DNA of 64,000 nucleotides from Armatimonas rosea. GTDB taxonomy: Bacteria > Armatimonadota > Armatimonadia > Armatimonadales > Armatimonadaceae. Each line of letters opens with the position of its first letter. Positions within the stretch are counted from its first letter, which is position 1. The DNA is taken from assembly GCF_014202505.1 (NCBI RefSeq), contig NZ_JACHGW010000006.1, forward strand, positions 157,852 to 221,851. Reading direction: 5' to 3'. The notes below the pieces were generated by a model, which was not told the origin of the DNA, ran no database searches, and worked only from the letters and a program-made list of their open reading frames with translations. Both the position numbers and the translations under genes were made by a program. Below are positions 19,401-27,423 of the stretch, one piece after another.

Positions 19401-19922
19401 ATGGCCTATCTCACCCGTTTTAGGGGCATGAAGCGAAGTAAAATCCTCATCCCGCTCCATCTGGTATGGACAACAAAACACCGTGAACCCTGGATCACAT
19501 CAGACATTGAGCGCCAGGTCCACCGGGTTATCGTCGCTGAAGCGACAAAACAGAAGGCGCGTGTGACGGCGATCAACAGTATGCCAGACCACGTTCATCT
19601 AGCGGTGATGTTTCCGGCGACGATCTCAGTGGCAGTGTTTATGAAACAGGTTAAAGGGGCCAGCTCGGCGCTGCTCCGAGCGGAGCTTTGCCATGGGCAA
19701 ATGAGGCATTGGCAGGAGGGATACGGAGCTTTCGCTTTCCAGATCGGCTTGATGAGCCGTGTCGTGGCCTATATCAAGAATCAGAAAGAGCACCACGGAG
19801 ACGAAACCACGTGGCCAAGCCTCGAAACGACTACCGAGGAAGTTGCCCCGCCCGGAGGGCGTTCGGCGCGAAGCGTCACCAGCGAGGAATTTTCAACTCC
19901 TCGCACGAACCTACCGGCATGA
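19401..19922 (+). CDS. REP-associated/IS200-like Y1 transposase
   Basis: About 173 residues from ATG 19401 (alternative ATG 19428, 164 residues). The single-strand HUH motif is MPDHVHLAV, and the catalytic tyrosine lies in VVAYIKNQKEHH, as in the Y1_Tnp family. It would cut and rejoin hairpin-marked single-stranded ends. The C-terminal ~30 residues are encoded by the right end and terminal repeat, and the stop TGA overlaps the sialidase ATG (ATGA). The frame is intact, so the element may be active or recently active. Confidence 0.85.
   Translation: MAYLTRFRGMKRSKILIPLHLVWTTKHREPWITSDIERQVHRVIVAEATKQKARVTAINSMPDHVHLAVMFPATISVAVFMKQVKGASSALLRAELCHGQMRHWQEGYGAFAFQIGLMSRVVAYIKNQKEHHGDETTWPSLETTTEEVAPPGGRSARSVTSEEFSTPRTNLPA
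19881..19912 (-). repeat. Right 32-bp terminal inverted repeat
   Basis: Exact inverted copy of 19308-19339. It encodes part of the transposase C-terminus and ends 6 bases before the sialidase start codon. Confidence 0.85.
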
Positions 19923-20992
19923 CAACGCTGTATTCCTCTGAGCTGATCTTTCCCCTCGGCAAGCTGCATAGCCATAGCAGTAGTATCGTCGAGTTTCCCC
20001 GCGGCCAGCTGCTGGTCTGCTGGTACATGGGCTCGGGCGAGCGCAAGGCCGACGATGTTCGCATCATGGGGGCGACCAAGCCGCTCAAGGGAGGCACTTG
20101 GTCCAAGCCCTTTGTCCTGGCCGACACGCCGGGCTTTCCCGATACGAACTGTGTGCTTGCGGTCAATGGCGACGGGCGGCTCTGGCTGTTTTATGGGACC
20201 CAGCTGGATAACAACTGGGAGAGCACGCTGCTCAAGTATAAAGTGGGGCGCAAGGTTGGGCAGTGGGACGACATGGGGGTGGTGCCGCTGAAGCCCGGCG
20301 ACGAGGAGTTCCCTGCCGAGGTGCGCGCCAAGCTTCCCGCGGTGCTGGCGGCCTATCCGGAGCTGGAGAGGTACCGCGGCGAGCTGCTGGCGATGGCCGA
20401 CAACAAGCTCAAGCGGCGCATGGGCTGGATGGGGCGCTGCAAGCCGATGGTCGAGGGCAAGCGGATGCTGCTGCCGCTCTACTCCGATGGCTACAACTTC
20501 TCCCTGGTCGCCATCACCGACGATGCAGGGGGGACATGGCGCTGCTCGAAGCCGCTGATCGGGCCGGGAGCCGTGCAGCCGAGCTTGGTGCGCCGCAAAG
20601 ACGGTACGATTGTCGCGTTTTGTCGCAACAACGGCCCCGCGCCGCAGCGCATGCTGGTGAGTGAGTCCAGCGACAACGGCGTGACATGGACCGTCGCGAC
20701 CCACAATGCGCTCCTCAACCCCGGCTCGAGTGTGGACATCCTCAAGCTCAAAGACACCCGCTGGCTCTTGTGCTACAACGACACGGAGGACGGTCGCCAC
20801 CAGCTCGCGGTCTCGGTCTCAGAGGATGAAGGCAAGACGTGGGGGAAGACACAGCACCTAGATGAGGCTGAGGTGGCCAGTAAGTCCTACCCGTCGCTTC
20901 TGCAAGCATCGGATGGCTCGGTGCATATCACGTATAGTTTTAGTAGCTCAGGCGGCGAGGCGATCAAGCACGTCGTGCTCAGTCCACCTTGA
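19919..20992 (+). CDS. Sialidase/BNR-repeat family protein
   Basis: A 357-residue beta-propeller of the exo-alpha-sialidase-like family. Asp-box repeats are visible as TDDAGGTW, SSDNGVTW and SEDEGKTW, and RKDGTIVAFCRNNG carries a likely arginine-rich blade. The N-terminus (LHSHSSSIVEFPRGQLLVCWYMGSGE) is the usual first blade. No signal peptide is present, so it may be cytoplasmic. Start ATG 19919 overlaps the transposase stop; native promoter sequence has probably been displaced by the element. The 3' end overlaps a small convergent gene. Confidence 0.8.
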   Translation: MTTLYSSELIFPLGKLHSHSSSIVEFPRGQLLVCWYMGSGERKADDVRIMGATKPLKGGTWSKPFVLADTPGFPDTNCVLAVNGDGRLWLFYGTQLDNNWESTLLKYKVGRKVGQWDDMGVVPLKPGDEEFPAEVRAKLPAVLAAYPELERYRGELLAMADNKLKRRMGWMGRCKPMVEGKRMLLPLYSDGYNFSLVAITDDAGGTWRCSKPLIGPGAVQPSLVRRKDGTIVAFCRNNGPAPQRMLVSESSDNGVTWTVATHNALLNPGSSVDILKLKDTRWLLCYNDTEDGRHQLAVSVSEDEGKTWGKTQHLDEAEVASKSYPSLLQASDGSVHITYSFSSSGGEAIKHVVLSPP

Positions 20993-21110
20993 TAAAGCCG
21001 AAGTAGAACACCAGACCAATCAGCCCGATCACGACAATCAACCCGAAAATGGTTGGGCCATTGTTTGCCTTGGACTTAGTGGATTTTGACGATTGTTGGC
21101 GCGTTGCCAT
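20979..21110 (-). CDS. Small single-span membrane protein
   Basis: A 43-residue protein: a basic, Ser/Lys-rich N-terminus (ATRQQSSKSTKSKANN), then one transmembrane helix (FGLIVVIGLIGLVFYFGF). A TACAAT box ends 7 bases before ATG 21110, the leaderless geometry seen elsewhere, which supports a real gene despite its size. It overlaps the sialidase 3' end by 14 bases on the opposite strand. Function unknown. Confidence 0.6.
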   Translation of the reverse strand: MATRQQSSKSTKSKANNGPTIFGLIVVIGLIGLVFYFGFIKVD

Positions 21111-21117
21111 AGCGGGC

Positions 21118-21123
21118 ATTGTA
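21118..21123 (-). promoter_or_regulatory. Leaderless-type -10 element
   Basis: The minus strand reads TTTGGTACAAT, ending 7 bases before ATG 21110. Confidence 0.5.
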
Positions 21124-21154
21124 CCAAATTTTTCACAGCATGCCATTTTGAACC

Positions 21155-21183
21155 TTGGACTGGGGGCCGCGTCTTTGTAGGCA
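21155..21183 (+). promoter_or_regulatory. Possible sigma-70 promoter of the Lys-rich secreted protein
   Basis: TTGGAC (21155-21160), 17 bases, TAGGCA (21178-21183). The -10 is poor but the spacing is ideal and gives a ~30-base leader with Shine-Dalgarno AAAGGA. Confidence 0.35.
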
Positions 21184-21219
21184 GAACGCACGAAGGTGCT
21201 TCGAAAGGAACTGAACACC

Positions 21220-21630
21220 ATGAACCTGAAACGATTTTCCCTGCTCTGCAGCGCTGCCTTAGCCCTTGTCGCAACCACCGCCTTTGCACAGGACACCAAG
21301 CCTGGTACGGGAGCACCCGGTCAAGACACCAAGCCTGCCAAGGGCGAGCGCAAGGCCAATCCGCTGAGCGCCAAGGCCCTAGAGAAAGCCCTTGAGCTGA
21401 AGCCAGAGCAGGTCGAGAAGCTCAAGCCCGCCTTCAAGAAGCTCGCCGACACCCGCAAGGAGCTAGCGACGGTCACCGATCGCAAGGAGAAGTCGGAGAA
21501 GATGGCGGCAGCGACCAAGGAACTTGTGAAGTCGATCGAGGAGGTCCTCACTCCCGAGCAGAAGACCAAGTTCGACGAGATCAAGAAGACGATGGCTGCG
21601 GGCAAAAAAGGCAAGAAGAAGAACAACTAA
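21220..21630 (+). CDS. Secreted Lys-rich helical protein, Spy/CpxP-like in style
   Basis: A 136-residue protein with a clear signal peptide ending in AFAQ (LLCSAALALVATTAFAQ). The mature part is an acidic-basic helical chain (LELKPEQVEKLKPAFKKLAD, EEVLTPEQKTKFDEIKKTM). It resembles small periplasmic Spy/LTXXQ-like proteins built on repeated L-T-P-E-Q helices, and ends in a run of lysines. A chaperone role is only an inference from this resemblance. A strong intrinsic terminator follows the stop. Confidence 0.6.
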   Translation: MNLKRFSLLCSAALALVATTAFAQDTKPGTGAPGQDTKPAKGERKANPLSAKALEKALELKPEQVEKLKPAFKKLADTRKELATVTDRKEKSEKMAAATKELVKSIEEVLTPEQKTKFDEIKKTMAAGKKGKKKNN

Positions 21631-21644
21631 GTTCTCCAAATAAT

Positions 21645-21684
21645 AAACTCCGGGACAGGAACTCTGCCCGGAGTTTTTATTTTG
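21645..21684 (+). terminator. Intrinsic terminator
   Basis: AAACTCCGGG, a 12-base loop, CCCGGAGTTT, then TTATTTT. It lies after the secreted protein gene and overlaps the end of the convergent DUF2716-like gene. Confidence 0.85.
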
Positions 21685-22153
21685 TGGACTCCCAAAGAAC
21701 CGGGAAATCACGGAGCTCGTTCTCTACTTGAGGGAGAAGTGGCCCGAAGATACAAAGGCTTTGTTGTCCTGGATGGCCGTAGGTGCCCCAGCGAAAGCTG
21801 TCGTCTAGGAAAAAATAATGATCTCCATCGGGGAGAACAGGTATCGGCCAGTGTGTATCCGTGACAAGCAGGTGGGGACCAACTGAGTAGCAAGGGTGCT
21901 GCCAGTCCAAGACAAGGATTCGTTGTCCCGAGGGAACCATCCTGCAAAACGTTGGCCGGAGAAGCTCGGCGAAGAATGCCTGTCCTTCCGGCGAATAATG
22001 GGTAGTGATCGTGTAGGTTCGTGAGGGAGCTGGCGCTAGGATTCCCGGTACGTCGTCGTACCAATTGAACGCGGGACGGAGTACGGTCTCGACCCGCTCC
22101 CACACGAGATTTTCGTCCTCGGCAGTGAGCACTTGCCACGCTTGTTTAGGCAA
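21677..22153 (-). CDS. DUF2716-like protein
   Basis: 158 residues with no signal peptide. The block LPDGDHYFFLDDSFRWGTYGHP, followed by QQSLCIFGPLLP, resembles the conserved C-terminal core of DUF2716 proteins, whose function is unknown. Start TTG 22153 overlaps the DUF1501 stop by 8 bases; a GTG within the first dozen codons is an alternative. It is last in the DUF1549 to DUF1501 operon. Confidence 0.5.
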   Translation of the reverse strand: MPKQAWQVLTAEDENLVWERVETVLRPAFNWYDDVPGILAPAPSRTYTITTHYSPEGQAFFAELLRPTFCRMVPSGQRILVLDWQHPCYSVGPHLLVTDTHWPIPVLPDGDHYFFLDDSFRWGTYGHPGQQSLCIFGPLLPQVENELRDFPVLWESTK

Positions 22154-23627
22154 GGATGTCTTTCAAGACGCGGGCTTCGTCGGTGGGGCCGATGAGACGG
22201 TTGTTCAGGCCTTGGTACGGATAGTTAAACGTGAACGGATCGAGCCCGAGCTGGTGGAGAATCGTGGCCTGGAGGTCGCGGACACTGACCTTGTTCTCGA
22301 CAATGTTGTAGCCTAGCTCGTCGGTGGCACCGTAGCTCAGGCCGCCCTTGATCCCGCCGCCCGCCATCCACATCGTGTAGGCGACCGGGTGGTGGTCCCG
22401 TCCGATAAAACCCTTCTTAAGCTCTTTGTTCACATTGTTCTGCATCATCGGGGTGCGGCCAAACTCGCCTCCCCAGATAATCAGCGTGGAATCAAGGAGG
22501 CCGCGCTGCTTGAGGTCCTTGATGAGCGCGGCGATCGCGCGGTCGCTGTAGCGGCACTTGATGGGCAGAGTCTCATCGAGCGACTCGCCCGGGGAGCTGC
22601 CATGGTGGTCCCAGCCCCAGTCGTAGAGCTGGACAAAGCGCACGCCTTTTTCGACCAGACGCCGCGCAAGGAGGCAGTTGTTGGCGAAGGTCGGATCGTC
22701 GCCCTTGTAGCTCGCCCGGGGATCGTCGAGGCTCTCCACCGGGGAGACATAGCCCGGCTTCGCGCCATAGAGATCGAGGATATGCTGCGGCTCCTTGGAG
22801 ATATCCATCACCTCCGGCACCGAGACCTGCATTCGAAACGCCAGCTCGTACTGCTGGATGCGGGTGAGGGTCTCGGGATCGCCGACCGCCTTGACCTGCT
22901 GGTCGTTGAGGTCCTTGAGCGCATCGAGGGTCTTGCGGCGCAGCTCGCGGCTCATTCCGCTGGGGTTGGAAAGATAAAGGACCGGGTCGCCGTCGGTGCG
23001 GCACTGGACTCCCTGGTAGACACTGGGCAGAAACCCGCTCCCCCAGACACTCTTGCCCGCATCCGGGGTCTTGCCGCCAGAGCTCAGCACGACAAACCCT
23101 GGCAGGTCCTTGTTGGTGGTGCCGAGGCCGTAGGTCACCCACGAGCCCATGCTCGGGTAGCCCAGGCGCGCATTGCCAGTGTGCATGAAGAGCTGCGCCG
23201 GGGCATGATTAAACTGCTCCGTGTTCACCGAGCGAATCACGCACAGCTCATCGGCGACTGTCGCCAGGTGCGGGAGCTGCTCGGAGAGCCACTGGCCGCT
23301 CTGGCCGTGTTGCTTAAACTCGAAGATTCCGCCGAGCATCTTGGGGACGCCGCGGATGAAGGCGAAGCGCTTGCCCTTGAGAAACTCCTCGGGGCAGTCT
23401 TGGTCGGTGTGCTTCTTGAGCTCGGGCTTGTGCTCAAAGAGCTCCAGCTGCGACGGTGACCCGGCCATGTGGAGGTAGATCACCGCCTTGGCCTTGCCCC
23501 CCGCCTTCGCATTGGCTGTCAGCGCATCGAGCGCAAGGGCACCAAAGCCCAGCCCTAGGCGGCCGAAAAAGTGCCGGCGCGTCAGGGCTTGCGCGCTCAG
23601 GAGTCGAAAGTCATCGCGTGGGTTCAT
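22146..23627 (-). CDS. DUF1501 family protein
   Basis: A 493-residue DUF1501 protein, an alkaline-phosphatase/sulfatase-fold group abundant in Planctomycetes. A twin-arginine signal is present (LTRRHFFGRLGLGFGALAL), so it is exported folded. Typical blocks: VIYLHMAGSPSQLELF at the N-terminus, QLYDWGWDHHGSSPGE with paired histidines, IIWGGEFGRTPMMQ and GRDHHPVAYTMW. These histidines and acids likely bind metal. In related genomes DUF1501 genes pair with DUF1549/1553 genes, as in this operon. Start ATG 23627 overlaps the upstream membrane gene by 17 bases. Confidence 0.85.
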   Translation of the reverse strand: MNPRDDFRLLSAQALTRRHFFGRLGLGFGALALDALTANAKAGGKAKAVIYLHMAGSPSQLELFEHKPELKKHTDQDCPEEFLKGKRFAFIRGVPKMLGGIFEFKQHGQSGQWLSEQLPHLATVADELCVIRSVNTEQFNHAPAQLFMHTGNARLGYPSMGSWVTYGLGTTNKDLPGFVVLSSGGKTPDAGKSVWGSGFLPSVYQGVQCRTDGDPVLYLSNPSGMSRELRRKTLDALKDLNDQQVKAVGDPETLTRIQQYELAFRMQVSVPEVMDISKEPQHILDLYGAKPGYVSPVESLDDPRASYKGDDPTFANNCLLARRLVEKGVRFVQLYDWGWDHHGSSPGESLDETLPIKCRYSDRAIAALIKDLKQRGLLDSTLIIWGGEFGRTPMMQNNVNKELKKGFIGRDHHPVAYTMWMAGGGIKGGLSYGATDELGYNIVENKVSVRDLQATILHQLGLDPFTFNYPYQGLNNRLIGPTDEARVLKDILA

Positions 23628-23943
23628 GCTGTAGCAATTTTGCCGCAATCAGGGGGGGAAGCGCCATGGTTGCCAGCAAAAAGAGCTGGGTCAGGGCGGG
23701 ATTTTTTTTCGCACCGAGCAGAATCGCCAGCGTGAGGCCGATGCTGGTCAGAAAGAGCACGAGGCTGCCTTGTTGCGGCCAGCGCCACGCGGTGAGCGCC
23801 CCGGAGCCAAAGACAATTAAAAACACCAGGACCCGAATCAGCGCGGGGAAGCCGCCCCCATCGGTGATTCCCGCTGCGACCACGAAGTAGGTCCAGAATC
23901 CGATCCAGAGCGTCAACACGCCCCAAGCAAGCTGCTGCTTCAT
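23611..23943 (-). CDS. Small integral membrane protein
   Basis: 110 residues with about four transmembrane helices (LAWGVLTLWIGFWTYFVVAAG; ALIRVLVFLIVFGSGALTAW; SLVLFLTSIGLTLAILLGA; LFLLATMALPPLIAAKLL). No family recognised. It sits between the macro-domain and DUF1501 genes and overlaps the latter, so it is probably co-translated. GGAGG lies 11 bases before ATG 23943. Confidence 0.65.
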   Translation of the reverse strand: MKQQLAWGVLTLWIGFWTYFVVAAGITDGGGFPALIRVLVFLIVFGSGALTAWRWPQQGSLVLFLTSIGLTLAILLGAKKNPALTQLFLLATMALPPLIAAKLLQHEPTR

Positions 23944-24007
23944 TTTAAAGCGTACCTCCACTTGGTAGTGTAGCGTTGCCCTGCGAGGTGCTCCTGGGAA
24001 GTTCGGC

Positions 24008-24490
24008 CTATTTTTCGGCAGCGCTGGTCCTAGGCCAGCGCACGACCAAAACCTGAGCATTTGTATCGATCTCGGCAAGGGCGGCAAGCATAATCTCCAG
24101 TGCCCGTTCTGTGTTAAAGCTCCCAGAACCTGCGCCGATCACAGGGAAGGCAACCGACTCAAAGCCTTTCTCGTTGACCACCACCATCGCGTTTTTCACA
24201 GACTCACGGATTGAGAACTCGCTCGCCCGCCAGGCGAGGTTGATCCCGGCGACATGGATAATCCCCTTGTAGGGCAGGAGTCCGGCCGTGGTGAGCACGG
24301 CCGAGCCGAGGGGCATGGGCCTAGAACGTGCAAGCTCTTGAAACGGCTCGTAGCCGGCGTGGCGCTTGATCGCGCCGGAGACTCCCTGGGGCAGCAGGAG
24401 CCACCAGGGAATGATATTTCGGTTCCAGGCATTGACGATCACCTCTACGGGCTGATCGCAGATATCCCCCCAGACCAGCTCGGGTGCCAT
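24008..24490 (-). CDS. Macro domain protein (ADP-ribose binding)
   Basis: A 160-residue single macro domain. Visible signatures: VEVIVNAWNRNIIP at the N-terminus (the VNAAN-type loop), PQGVSGAIKRHAG for the GGGVAxAI-type loop, GLLPYKGIIHVAG, and FPVIGAGSGSFN for the phosphate loop. Macro domains bind ADP-ribose and many hydrolyse O-acetyl-ADP-ribose or ADP-ribosylated proteins. Shine-Dalgarno GAGGG precedes ATG 24490. It is embedded between DUF1549/1553 and DUF1501 genes, an unexpected context for an ADP-ribose enzyme. Confidence 0.8.
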   Translation of the reverse strand: MAPELVWGDICDQPVEVIVNAWNRNIIPWWLLLPQGVSGAIKRHAGYEPFQELARSRPMPLGSAVLTTAGLLPYKGIIHVAGINLAWRASEFSIRESVKNAMVVVNEKGFESVAFPVIGAGSGSFNTERALEIMLAALAEIDTNAQVLVVRWPRTSAAEK

Positions 24491-24504
24491 CGTGCCCTCA
24501 ATTC

Positions 24505-26751
24505 CTAGCTGACAAAGTAGAACTCACGCGAGGAGATCAGGGCCCACATCAGGTCTTGTACGGCTTCGTCGCGCTTGGGGCTGCTGGTGAGGTGCTTCAC
24601 GGCGGCGGCGAGCTCGGTCGGGCTGGGGAGGCGGCTGAGGGTGGACTGGTAGAGCTTCTTGATGATGTCCTCGTTGGAGAGTGCCTTGTCGCGGACCAGG
24701 GTTGCGACTGTCCCATTGCCCGCCCGGATCTTCTGATCAACATAGGGCGAGTTCAGCACGTGGAGCACTTGCACTAGGGTTGGCTCATTCTTGGGCTCTA
24801 GCTCGGCGAGGAACTCTCGCTGGGAGCGGCCGAAGCAGTCCATGAAGAACGAGTTGCTGGGAAGGGTGAGCTGGGTGGCGCGGGTGTCGGTGGGGAAGTC
24901 GCCGAAGCGCTCGGTGCTGCCCGTGGCGAGGTTCAGGTTGTCGAGGAGCACCTGCCCGAGCATGGGACGGGGGTAGAAGTGGCTGAAGAACTGGTTGTCG
25001 AGCGCGTTGGTGGGATTGACCTCGCTTGATGTCTGGTAGGTTCGAGAGCTGAGGATCGTGCGAATCAGGTGCTTGGTATCGTACTTGTGGTCGACAAAGT
25101 CCTTGGCGAGGGCCTCCAGCAGGCCAGGAACGGAGGCGGGCGTGGTGGCGCGCATGTCATCGACCGGGTGGACCACGCCGCGTCCAAGATAATGGCTCCA
25201 GATGCGGTTGACGGTCGCCTTGGCAAAGTAGGGGTTCTCGCGGCTGGTCACCCAGTCGGAGAGAAGCGCGACGAGATCAGGGCCATCGCCGCGACGGCCG
25301 GGGCGCAGGAGCTCGGGGTCGAGGGGGGCGCCTGTTCCCAGCAGCGTGGGGGGAGCGTCTTTTCCCCGGTTTCGTCCGGTCACGCTCTGGTTGGTGACCC
25401 GCCCACCCGGGCTATAGAAGATCTCCGACTCACCGTCGAGGTTGCCATTGCGCGTTCCCACCCGCCCCATGAAGGCCGCAAAGTTCCAGTAGTCGTCGGT
25501 GGTCCAGCGGTCAAAGGGGTGCTTGTGGCAGCGGGCACAGGCCATGCGCTGGCCCAGAAACGCCTGCGCCGTCGTCTCCATGCGCTCGTCGGGGTTGCGG
25601 TCGATCTTGTAGAAGTTGGTGGGGCCGTTGGTGTAGCTGGAGCCACGCGCCATCAGGAGCTGCTTGACAAACTGGTCGTAGGGGAGGTTCTGGCTGACAC
25701 AGTCCTTGAGCCACTCGGTGAAGATCGCCGCGCTCCGCTCGCCGCTGATGTTGTTTCCCAGGTTGCGCGGATGGACACGCAGCATGTCTCCGAGCCGCAG
25801 GACACGCATGTCCACAAACTCGGGGGAGTCCAGGAACGTGTCGATCAGCTTTGCGCGCTTGTCCGGGGTCTTGTCGGCGAGGAAGGCCGTGCTCTCTTGC
25901 ACCGACGGGAGGATTCCGCGCAGGTCCAGTGAGACGCGGCGCAGAAACTCGGAGTCGTTGGTGAGGCGCGACGGCTGGACATTGAGCCGCTTGAGGTTGG
26001 CATAGACCAGATCATCGATCAGGTTGCCTTGTGCGAGCTTGGGGTAGGGAGTCTTGTCCTCACGGGGAAGGGTCAGCGATGCCGAGTGGACCGTCCCCAG
26101 GTAGCGCACCACCACGGCAGCACCGCCCCAGCGCTTGCCGGTCATCACGCCCTTATCGTCGACCGCGACCACCGCCGGATCGCTGGTCTCGTAGTTCGCT
26201 TGGGCGGTCACATCGCGGGTCGTGCCATCGGAGAAGCTGGCGACCACCTTGAGCGGCACCTTTTGGCCTACCTTGGAAAGGGTTACCTGAGCCGGGCTCA
26301 CCGTGAGCTTGGTGAGGCTGGCATCGTTTGCTTCATTGAACGGAGCGCCCGCCGCGATCCAGTCCCGGATCGTGCGGTACTCCGGCGAGCCCACCGCGAA
26401 GCGCTCACCGCCCGAGTGAGGGGTCTTGTTGGTAGCCTTCATGAGAAGCAGGCTCTTCTCGGGCTCTAAAAGATTGACACGCCGTCCGCGCCCGCCGCGC
26501 ACGAGAGGCTCGAAGTCATCGGCGGGGGTCAGCGTGAGCAGGGAGAGCTGGAGACCACCACGTCCGCCGAACTTACCGTGGCAGGCCGCGACCGAGCAGC
26601 CTTTTTTGTCGAGGATCGGGGACACATCGCGTAGGAACTGAGGCACCGCCGCCTTGGTACTAGCCCGTGCACGAGGCCCGAGCTGCGCCGCTCCTACCAC
26701 GAGTGCTGTCAGCGTGAGCAGGAGCCCCGCACGAAGCTGAGTGTTGGTCAT
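24505..26751 (-). CDS. DUF1549/DUF1553 cytochrome-like protein with Ig-like domain
   Basis: A 748-residue secreted protein (signal LLLTLTALVVGAAQ). In order: a planctomycete-type cytochrome C-like motif (KKGCSVAACHGK near residue 50); a Big2-like Ig segment near 160-230 (LTVSPAQVTLSKVGQKVPLKVVA); DUF1549 from ~250 (NLIDDLVYANLKRLNVQPS) with a CARCHKHPFDRW haem-type CxxCH; and DUF1553 toward the C-terminus (NRIWSHYLGRGVVHPVDDMR, PRPMLGQVLLDNLNLATGS). Suspected roles of such proteins are in extracellular redox or polysaccharide handling; none is firmly established. First gene of a five-gene minus-strand operon with a well-formed promoter upstream. Confidence 0.85.
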   Translation of the reverse strand: MTNTQLRAGLLLTLTALVVGAAQLGPRARASTKAAVPQFLRDVSPILDKKGCSVAACHGKFGGRGGLQLSLLTLTPADDFEPLVRGGRGRRVNLLEPEKSLLLMKATNKTPHSGGERFAVGSPEYRTIRDWIAAGAPFNEANDASLTKLTVSPAQVTLSKVGQKVPLKVVASFSDGTTRDVTAQANYETSDPAVVAVDDKGVMTGKRWGGAAVVVRYLGTVHSASLTLPREDKTPYPKLAQGNLIDDLVYANLKRLNVQPSRLTNDSEFLRRVSLDLRGILPSVQESTAFLADKTPDKRAKLIDTFLDSPEFVDMRVLRLGDMLRVHPRNLGNNISGERSAAIFTEWLKDCVSQNLPYDQFVKQLLMARGSSYTNGPTNFYKIDRNPDERMETTAQAFLGQRMACARCHKHPFDRWTTDDYWNFAAFMGRVGTRNGNLDGESEIFYSPGGRVTNQSVTGRNRGKDAPPTLLGTGAPLDPELLRPGRRGDGPDLVALLSDWVTSRENPYFAKATVNRIWSHYLGRGVVHPVDDMRATTPASVPGLLEALAKDFVDHKYDTKHLIRTILSSRTYQTSSEVNPTNALDNQFFSHFYPRPMLGQVLLDNLNLATGSTERFGDFPTDTRATQLTLPSNSFFMDCFGRSQREFLAELEPKNEPTLVQVLHVLNSPYVDQKIRAGNGTVATLVRDKALSNEDIIKKLYQSTLSRLPSPTELAAAVKHLTSSPKRDEAVQDLMWALISSREFYFVS

Positions 26752-26784
26752 ATGAAAAACTCTCCCTTGAAAAATACCAATAAA

Positions 26785-26813
26785 ATTATCCCCTATTCCG
26801 GCACTATCGTCAA
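26785..26813 (-). promoter_or_regulatory. Sigma-70 promoter of the DUF1549-DUF1501 operon
   Basis: On the minus strand: TTGACG (26808-26813), 17-base spacer, GATAAT (26785-26790). It is the best -35/-10 pair in the window and gives a leader of ~27 bases containing GGGAGAG. Confidence 0.7.
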
Positions 26814-26824
26814 TGCAAAATCGG

Positions 26825-26830
26825 TAGAAT
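26825..26830 (+). promoter_or_regulatory. -10 element of the LEA-like lipoprotein gene
   Basis: CGGTAGAAT lies 36 bases before ATG 26867, so this transcript has a leader with ACGGAG as Shine-Dalgarno. It is divergent from the promoter at 26785-26813. Confidence 0.45.
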
Positions 26831-26866
26831 ACGCGGAATCGTGAGATCCAACCTACGGAGAGTTCT

Positions 26867-27418
26867 ATGCAAGTGAAACGTGTTTTTCTGCCCCTGATGG
26901 GCTTTGTCGTTCTAGGTGCGCTGACCGGCTGTGAGAACAAGCCCGCAGACGAGGCCACCACTCCCCCCGCGGGGACCTCAGCAGCGCCCGCGGAGCCTGG
27001 TGCTGTCTCTGCCACCACTGCCAAGCCCGAAGCAGCCGCAGTGAAGCCGGGAGCCGATGCGGCAGCGCCTGAGGCCAAGCCTGAGACTCCCAAAATGGCC
27101 GGGGATAAGGGCGTCACGGAGACCGTCAAGGAGGGGGCGGACAAGACCAAAGCGGGTGCCGACAAAGTAGGCGCGATGGCCGGCAAGGCGGGTGAGGCCG
27201 CTGCGAGCCTGCCCGGTGCCGCCGGTGAGACCGCCAAGGCGGCTGCCGAGGGAGTCAAGGCGGGCGCGGACAAGGTCAAGGCTGGAGCGGATGCCGTCAA
27301 GGGTGGGATGGAGAAGGTCGAAGGCGCAACCAAGGCGGCAGGCGATGCTGCCAAGGGGGCAACGGATGCGCTCAAGGGGGCCGGCGACTCCGCCAAGGGC
27401 CTGCTAGGCGGCAAGTAG
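26867..27418 (+). CDS. Ala/Lys-rich LEA-like lipoprotein
   Basis: 183 residues. A lipoprotein signal ends at the lipobox LTGC (VLGALTGCENKP). A Pro/Ala/Glu linker is followed by repeated 11-residue-like helical units (EGVKAGADKVKAGADAVKGG, KAAGDAAKGATDALKGAGDS) resembling LEA or apolipoprotein-like amphipathic helices. These are low-complexity repeats; a desiccation or envelope-stabilising role is only suggested by analogy. The stop is 5 bases from the convergent lhgO stop. Confidence 0.7.
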   Translation: MQVKRVFLPLMGFVVLGALTGCENKPADEATTPPAGTSAAPAEPGAVSATTAKPEAAAVKPGADAAAPEAKPETPKMAGDKGVTETVKEGADKTKAGADKVGAMAGKAGEAAASLPGAAGETAKAAAEGVKAGADKVKAGADAVKGGMEKVEGATKAAGDAAKGATDALKGAGDSAKGLLGGK

Positions 27419-27423
27419 CTGCG

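Larger units (their letters stand above)
19308..19912. mobile_element. IS200/REP-type element with 32-bp terminal inverted repeats
   Basis: A 605-bp element bounded by perfect 32-bp inverted repeats (19308-19339 and 19881-19912), each opening AGGTTCGTGCGAGG from the outside. Each end contains a CGAGGA/TCCTCG hairpin around GTTGAAAAT. The subterminal hairpins and the Y1 transposase inside fit IS200-like or REP-associated elements, which move as single strands without target duplication; no duplication is seen. The esterase (minus) and sialidase (plus) start codons each lie exactly 6 bases outside an end. Confidence 0.8.

Noticed and set aside
19308..19912. DDE-type insertion sequence with target duplication
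   Set aside because: The HUH and Tyr motifs and subterminal hairpins point to a Y1 element, and no target duplication is seen.
22389..23459. 356-codon plus-strand frame over the DUF1501 gene
   Set aside because: Mirror of DUF1501 coding; the minus-strand protein has intact catalytic-like blocks.
25030..25060. tRNA T-arm-like GGTTCGA motif
   Set aside because: It lies in the coding part of the DUF1549/1553 gene and no cloverleaf can be formed around it.
27001..27418. DNA tandem repeat array in the LEA-like lipoprotein gene
   Set aside because: The repetition is in amino-acid pattern (Ala/Lys/Gly) and the DNA units are not exact, so it is protein low complexity.
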